A DNA stretch of 8,133 bases, taken from JAZGEG01 sp964346665. Its GTDB lineage: Archaea > Aenigmatarchaeota > Aenigmatarchaeia > QMZP01 > QMZT01. Shown in pieces: positions 4,351 to 8,133 of the stretch (its first letter is position 1; the number at the start of each line of letters is the position of its first letter). Under the pieces are notes generated by a model. It did no database searches. It was given only the letters and a program-made list of their open reading frames with translations, and was not told the DNA's origin. Made by a program: the position numbers and the translations under genes. Location of the stretch: positions 1 to 8,133 of the forward strand of contig CAYFVC010000055.1 of assembly GCA_964346665.1 (NCBI GenBank), given 5' to 3'.

Positions 4351-6564
4351 TTAGGAGCAGTCAACAGGACAGAAGCTCGCTGTCTCTCCCTTCCTCGTGT
4401 CGCATTTGTTATCCCCGCAGCAGACACCTCTTGCCCCTGACGGACAGTCAGAAGGACACGTGAAGCAGTTCTCTCCTAGAGACCTCCCTTCGCAGTACCA
4501 GTCACCGCAGACAGGACCGCATCCTTCATCCACCGCTCCATCACAGTTGTTGTCAATCCCGTCTGCGCAAACCTCTTCCGTCCCCGGGTTCACTAAGTAG
4601 TCATTGTCATCGCAGTCGTTCCCGATCGGGCAGTAGGCAGGATCATACCCATCGTAACCATCTAAATCGCTGTCAGCGCAGTTGCAGATCGTATCTTCTC
4701 CGTCACAATTCTGGTCAACGCCGTCACCGCATACATCAACAGCCCCTGGATTTATTGAATTGTCGTTATCGTTGCAGTCCACCCCGGTGTCATCGTTGTA
4801 GGGATTCAGGTTTCCAATTATAATGTTGGCGCTGTAAATCGAAGGGCTCCAGGTGAATGTGTTCGAAAAGCTGGTCGCCCCCACGAAATCGCTCTCCCAT
4901 AGCTCAACCCTGTAATCAGGAGTGTATCCGACCAGGAATTCTCCTTTCACATCATTATCAGAATCCCCTAAAAAACTAACACCAAGCGGAGGATTTTTGC
5001 CGTGGTCGGGATAGTCCCATATCATCTGGTAATAACCGTTCTTGTAAGAGAAGACACGCAGACCACCCCCTTCACTGGAATCAAACCAGTCATCATAGCC
5101 ATCATTATTAATATCACCAATACTGCAGGTCTGGGTGAAACTATAACCGCTAGGTTGCTGAGTTCCAGGAGCATTATAAGCAATAAAGTAGCTGCCATTC
5201 CTGTAAGTAAGCACATGCGAAGTCCCGCTGTTACCGCAGAAAATGCAATCGTTAACACCATCCCTGTTAACATCCCCATTGCACTCCATGTCATCCTTGA
5301 GCATACCTGTTTCTCCGTTGTAAGAGAGAGGCGGAGCCACACTCGCGATATGTCCGTAATTCACACCGTTCCATTCATAAATCTCAATATCATCTGCTCC
5401 GGAGCACTGTAAAATTAACTCAGGAACGCCATTCCCGTTCAGATCGCTCGCAGCGTCATGGTACAGAACCATATCACAGTATTTGACCACAGCCTCCTGG
5501 CTTAAACTCGTGGCACCTACCACATCGTTTCCCCATATCTCAATGGTATCAGTAGCAGGATCGGAGAACATCAGTTCCTCGTAGCCGTCATTGTCAAAAT
5601 CACCAATATCCCCGATATATGCAGCCCTGTTTGCATACCACACCCTTACCCATCCTTCGGATGTCGTATCATAAGTCCACACCTCTAACAGATAGTTGCT
5701 ACCATCATACCTGTTAATGACAAAATCATTCACACCGTCATGCGTGAGATCCCCGATCTCACCACCAGCCCTGCTGCTACTGGTTATTTCGGGTGTGTCC
5801 GTCGACCAGACGGATTCATAGCTTGATGTGCTCGGGTTGTATGCAAAAACATTTATGTTACCAGGGTCGTTGTTCAAACCGCTGATCAACAGCTCGTTAA
5901 CAACCCCCATACCACCGCAGGGACTGGAACCATCACCATCACCATCAATTTCATCCACCGCTCCGTTACAGTTGTTATCAAGCCCGTCACAGCCAAATAT
6001 TCCCTCATCCCCGTAGGAAGGACCGTAACCGCATGCCAACCATGAACCTCCTGAACAGGTTTGAATCGCTCCCTCGCAAACACCTTTCTGCAGGGGGCAA
6101 GGCCTCGTCTCGCCATCAACACAAGTGTCTTCAACCGTCAAGACCACGTATTCGCTTGAAGGCTGGGTGTAATCGGTTCCAGATTTTTCATCGCAGAAAA
6201 CCCTGAACTTGTAAACGCCTAGCGTGCCGAAGGTATTCGTATAGCTGGCGTAACACGTTTCCATCTCACCAACATTACAGACATCGGAATTCTCGTTAAC
6301 AAACCCGTTACCCATATCAACCTGCAACCTTATGTAACCGTCGCAAAGGGAATTCCCGGGTTGGTCACCGCAATGGCAAACATAATTAAAAGTCCTGCTA
6401 TCTCCTAAATAGATAGTCTCCGTATCACCGTTACTATAATCCGGGTAGACAAAAAAACCGTTGTCGAACAACCCAGATCTTGCAGCCCCAACAGGAACCA
6501 TCTGCGAAAACAACAAAACCACGATCGGAACCATCGCGAAACATGTGCCCAAAACCTTCCTCAT
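4351..6564 (-). CDS. Secreted FG-GAP/VCBS propeller with MopE metal-binding motifs and Cys-rich tail
   Basis: The 737-residue protein has a Sec signal peptide (residues 1-28, ending VPVGAA). Next is an Ig-like segment with six Cys (about 30-147) and a C-x-G block (148-200) ending in the MopE motif CDGLDNNCNGAVDE. Seven FG-GAP-type repeats follow; their Ca-binding loops start at 271, 321, 373, 430, 483, 533 and 584, 50-57 residues apart (for example GDFDNDGYEE, GDINNDGYDD), predicting an integrin-alpha-like propeller. Two more MopE motifs (596-627, 650-682) and a pair of CGD..C...GE...CP.DC modules (686-736) close it. The mature part has 40 Cys, an even number that suits extensive disulfide bonding, and many Asp for Ca2+ or other metals. 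MopE-type motifs are annotated as putative metal-binding. The C-terminus has no membrane helix or sorting signal, so it is released or held by other surface proteins. A likely role is adhesion or surface-layer binding (inference). Confidence 0.88.
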   Translation of the reverse strand: MRKVLGTCFAMVPIVVLLFSQMVPVGAARSGLFDNGFFVYPDYSNGDTETIYLGDSRTFNYVCHCGDQPGNSLCDGYIRLQVDMGNGFVNENSDVCNVGEMETCYASYTNTFGTLGVYKFRVFCDEKSGTDYTQPSSEYVVLTVEDTCVDGETRPCPLQKGVCEGAIQTCSGGSWLACGYGPSYGDEGIFGCDGLDNNCNGAVDEIDGDGDGSSPCGGMGVVNELLISGLNNDPGNINVFAYNPSTSSYESVWSTDTPEITSSSRAGGEIGDLTHDGVNDFVINRYDGSNYLLEVWTYDTTSEGWVRVWYANRAAYIGDIGDFDNDGYEELMFSDPATDTIEIWGNDVVGATSLSQEAVVKYCDMVLYHDAASDLNGNGVPELILQCSGADDIEIYEWNGVNYGHIASVAPPLSYNGETGMLKDDMECNGDVNRDGVNDCIFCGNSGTSHVLTYRNGSYFIAYNAPGTQQPSGYSFTQTCSIGDINNDGYDDWFDSSEGGGLRVFSYKNGYYQMIWDYPDHGKNPPLGVSFLGDSDNDVKGEFLVGYTPDYRVELWESDFVGATSFSNTFTWSPSIYSANIIIGNLNPYNDDTGVDCNDNDNSINPGAVDVCGDGVDQNCDGEDTICNCADSDLDGYDGYDPAYCPIGNDCDDNDYLVNPGTEEVCADGIDNNCDGAVDEGCGPVCGDWYCEGRSLGENCFTCPSDCPSGARGVCCGDNKCDTRKGETASFCPVDCS

Positions 6565-6572
6565 TTTCTCAT

Positions 6573-6577
6573 CCCCC
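6573..6577 (-). promoter_or_regulatory. Shine-Dalgarno-like G run before the FG-GAP/MopE gene
   Basis: On the minus strand AAGGGGGATGA precedes the ATG at 6564, with the G run 8 nt from the start codon. It is an imperfect match to GGAGGTGA but well spaced. An ATG inside it (at about 6572) opens only three codons, so 6564 is the real start. This is one of the few starts here with a leader and ribosome site. Confidence 0.45.
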
Positions 6578-6621
6578 TTAAAAATTCAATATGCGGGCCT
6601 TCCGCACTAATTAATTTCCAT

Positions 6622-6632
6622 CTTTATATTAT
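6622..6632 (-). promoter_or_regulatory. TATA-box promoter of the FG-GAP/MopE gene
   Basis: The minus strand reads TATAATATAAA, centred about 63 nt before the ATG at 6564. Initiation about 25 nt downstream would give a leader near 37 nt that contains a 5-bp GC-rich dyad (6592-6606) and the G-run ribosome site. Other A/T-rich boxes nearby make the assignment moderate. Confidence 0.45.
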
Positions 6633-6732
6633 ACGAATTTACGAGTTGTCTTTAAATTATTTTAGTTCTAGCTCATCTCCTGAAAATCCGTTATCACAAT
6701 CATCATAAATACAGTTTCGTAAATTTATTTAA

Positions 6733-6744
6733 TAATAATTATTA
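6733..6744. repeat. Perfect 12-bp AT palindrome upstream of the wHTH gene promoter
   Basis: TAATAATTATTA is a perfect palindrome within an AT-only run (about 6723-6751), 12 bp upstream of the TATA box of the wHTH gene and in the divergent gap shared with the FG-GAP/MopE gene. It could be an operator for the adjacent DNA-binding protein. AT-rich DNA makes such palindromes by chance fairly often. Confidence 0.3.
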
Positions 6745-6755
6745 ATAATAATCAC

Positions 6756-6764
6756 TAATATATA
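6756..6764 (+). promoter_or_regulatory. TATA-box promoter of the wHTH transmembrane gene, leaderless
   Basis: TAATATATA is centred 25 nt upstream of the ATG at 6786, placing the transcription start at the initiation codon. No Shine-Dalgarno precedes that ATG. This spacing is why 6786 is preferred to the ATG at 6798. Confidence 0.6.
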
Positions 6765-6785
6765 CAACAAGAACCAATAAATTAA

Positions 6786-8133
6786 ATGGGGTTCTTGATG
6801 GGTGGGGAAGGAACGAAGGAAAAAATACTCAAGCTTCTTTCCAAACATGACTACGGTCTGACCATAGAGGATGTCGCTAACGCCCTCAAAATAAACAGGA
6901 TGACTGCTTCTAAATATCTCGCCATCTTGGATGCAACCCGAAAAATCATAGTCCGGGAAGTGGGAAAGGCGAAACTCCATTACCCAAAGAGCAGGAACGA
7001 AAAGAAATGGACGAAACTGGACAACTTGAAATCTTCCTGCGGTTTGAACAATATAGGTTTCATGTTCTTGCTGTTCCTTTTCTTCACAGCCACTCTGCTC
7101 TTTATCACGACAACAACCGCGAATCTTAACGATAACGTTTCGAAATTTGAGATATCCGTTATCAAGGATTACCCGGAAAAGCTGATAATCCTCGAAATAA
7201 AAGGACCGCCATTAACGAATTTCACCCTGAACCTGATAAACCCGGAAAACAAATCCATCTCCCCGAAGGATAACGTTTCCTTCCAAACAAACCAAGAAGG
7301 GGAATACGAGTTACGCATAATAGGTTTCATCACAGGAAACTACTCGGCAAGGCTCGAATCAAACGATACGAAATACGTTCGGGATTTCGAGATAGAATCC
7401 TTCGTTGAAACCGAGTGCAACAGGACATTCCTCGAATATCAGGCAGAGAACATCACGAACATAACCGAAACGAACTTATCGGTCATCCCTGGCAAATACG
7501 TCTGGGACATTTGCAGGGATTTCGTTGAATCGAACATCACGAAGGAAGAATTTATTTCAGAAGTAACAGAGAACAGAACATTTGTAGAGGGCGAGAACAT
7601 AACTGATGAAACCCTCAATAGGTCGTTCTTGGAGGAGGAATTGAACATAACACAAATAATTGAAAACATGACCTTTGTCGAGAACGAAACCGTTATAAAC
7701 GAGACTGAGAGATCATTTTTGGAAGAAGAACTGAACATAACTGAAATAACAGAGAACAGGTCGTTTATAGGAAAAGAGTTGAACGTGACAATCGAGAACA
7801 TAACAACCAACATAACAGAAACAAATGAGACATTCCTTAGGCTGTTCATAGAAAGGATAACCGAATTCTTACCTGAAAAGAGTAGTTTCGGGATGAACGA
7901 GAAACCGAGATTCAAATTCCTTTCCAAAAAGATATTCTCCGAGCAGGAGAAGATTATAGAAGAGTTTACAGGACCGGAAAGTTTAACTTCGTTTGTCTAC
8001 GGTCCTGACCAAAAGCTAATTGACATAAAAGCGAAAATCCTCCAACTGGATGGAGGCGAATTTGAAATAGAGCTTTCGAAGGGGAGAGCGTTCAGGCCCG
8101 GGCTGTACAGATTAAGGATAAAACTGCAGGAGG
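6786..8133 (+). CDS. Transmembrane winged-helix protein with sequon-rich ectodomain, 3' end outside window
   Basis: The frame is open without a stop for 449 codons to the window end. Residues 9-67 form a winged helix-turn-helix: KEKILKLLSK, then LTIEDVANALKINRMTASKYLAIL as helix-turn-recognition helix, and a wing with VREVGKAKLHY. A single hydrophobic helix (89-109) follows a basic linker. The rest should be outside the cell. This is the one-component layout of ToxR/CadC-like membrane regulators: DNA binding inside, sensing outside. The ectodomain has a beta-rich part (118-205), then an Asn/Thr/Glu-rich repeat region (211-350), then another beta-rich part (about 405-449) running off the window. 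It contains 24 N-x-S/T sequons (117-347), which an archaeal AglB-type oligosaccharyltransferase could glycosylate. It is divergent from the FG-GAP/MopE gene, which it may control (inference). Start 6786 fits a leaderless promoter; 6798 is the alternative. Domain layout is secure; ligand and target are unknown. Confidence 0.8.
   Translation, partial: MGFLMGGEGTKEKILKLLSKHDYGLTIEDVANALKINRMTASKYLAILDATRKIIVREVGKAKLHYPKSRNEKKWTKLDNLKSSCGLNNIGFMFLLFLFFTATLLFITTTTANLNDNVSKFEISVIKDYPEKLIILEIKGPPLTNFTLNLINPENKSISPKDNVSFQTNQEGEYELRIIGFITGNYSARLESNDTKYVRDFEIESFVETECNRTFLEYQAENITNITETNLSVIPGKYVWDICRDFVESNITKEEFISEVTENRTFVEGENITDETLNRSFLEEELNITQIIENMTFVENETVINETERSFLEEELNITEITENRSFIGKELNVTIENITTNITETNETFLRLFIERITEFLPEKSSFGMNEKPRFKFLSKKIFSEQEKIIEEFTGPESLTSFVYGPDQKLIDIKAKILQLDGGEFEIELSKGRAFRPGLYRLRIKLQE
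7416..7832 (+). repeat. Degenerate sequon-bearing protein repeats
   Basis: Residues 211-349 of the wHTH protein hold about seven degenerate units of the form N-R-[ST]-F-[LVI]-E-E-x-L-N-[IV]-T, starting near residues 212, 263, 278, 294, 308, 324 and 347. RSFLEEELNIT occurs twice unchanged (7620-7652 and 7710-7742), although the codons differ. This indicates old duplication with the protein sequence under selection. Eighteen of the 24 sequons lie here. Confidence 0.65.

Noticed and set aside
5002..5412. 136-residue + strand frame and an opposing 106-residue frame inside the FG-GAP gene
   Set aside because: They are shadows of the propeller repeats. The 737-residue frame has regularly spaced Ca-binding loops and a signal peptide.
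6592..6606. 5-bp GC-rich dyad in the leader of the FG-GAP/MopE gene as a riboswitch
   Set aside because: A single 5-bp stem with a 5-nt loop is too small for an aptamer, and no known riboswitch core is visible.
6729..7165. Two minus-strand frames of 83 and 61 residues over the wHTH gene start
   Set aside because: They have no recognisable motif and overlap the winged helix and the promoter DNA.
7439..7927. 162-residue minus-strand frame rich in Ser, Val and Phe
   Set aside because: It is the reverse shadow of the sequon repeats in the wHTH protein. The + strand frame is open for 449 codons with clear domains and a promoter.

Overview
The window looks archaeal. It carries the C-terminal end of a GINS replication protein, an archaeal-type ribosomal protein L11, a signal peptidase of the archaeal/ER (Ser-His) kind, and promoters in which a TATA box sits about 25-30 nt from the start codon, implying leaderless mRNAs. 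The mix of small secreted Cys-rich proteins, MopE-type metal-binding motifs and a signal peptidase with a long insert after its catalytic Ser-Met suggests a DPANN-like or similarly poorly characterised lineage. That placement is inference.

Layout. 1-321 (+): end of a GINS subunit. 329-979 (-): ribosomal protein L11, convergent with GINS across 7 nt and carrying a long Ala- then Glu/Lys-rich tail. 1163-1483 (-): small secreted Cys-rich protein whose end lies in a 28-bp tandem duplication. A divergent promoter region (1484-1631) leads into a tight + strand operon: a seven-bladed WD40-like propeller with a C-terminal membrane domain (1632-3050), a thioredoxin-fold DsbA-like protein lacking the second active-site Cys (3050-3664), and a type I signal peptidase (3692-4303). 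Convergent with it is a 737-residue secreted FG-GAP propeller with MopE motifs and a Cys-rich tail (4351-6564, -). Divergent from that, a gene open to the window end (6786-8133, +) encodes a cytoplasmic winged helix, one membrane helix and an ectodomain with 24 N-glycosylation sequons.

How the genes fit together. From 1163 onward almost everything acts at or outside the membrane: two Cys-rich secreted proteins, a thiol protein, a signal peptidase, a membrane-anchored propeller and a transmembrane DNA-binding protein. I read this as a cell-surface protein biogenesis and sensing cluster next to housekeeping genes. The joint function is inferred from gene order only. No stretch over 300 bases lacks a gene; the largest gap is 6565-6785, which holds two divergent promoters. 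I saw no rRNA, tRNA, CRISPR array or insertion sequence.
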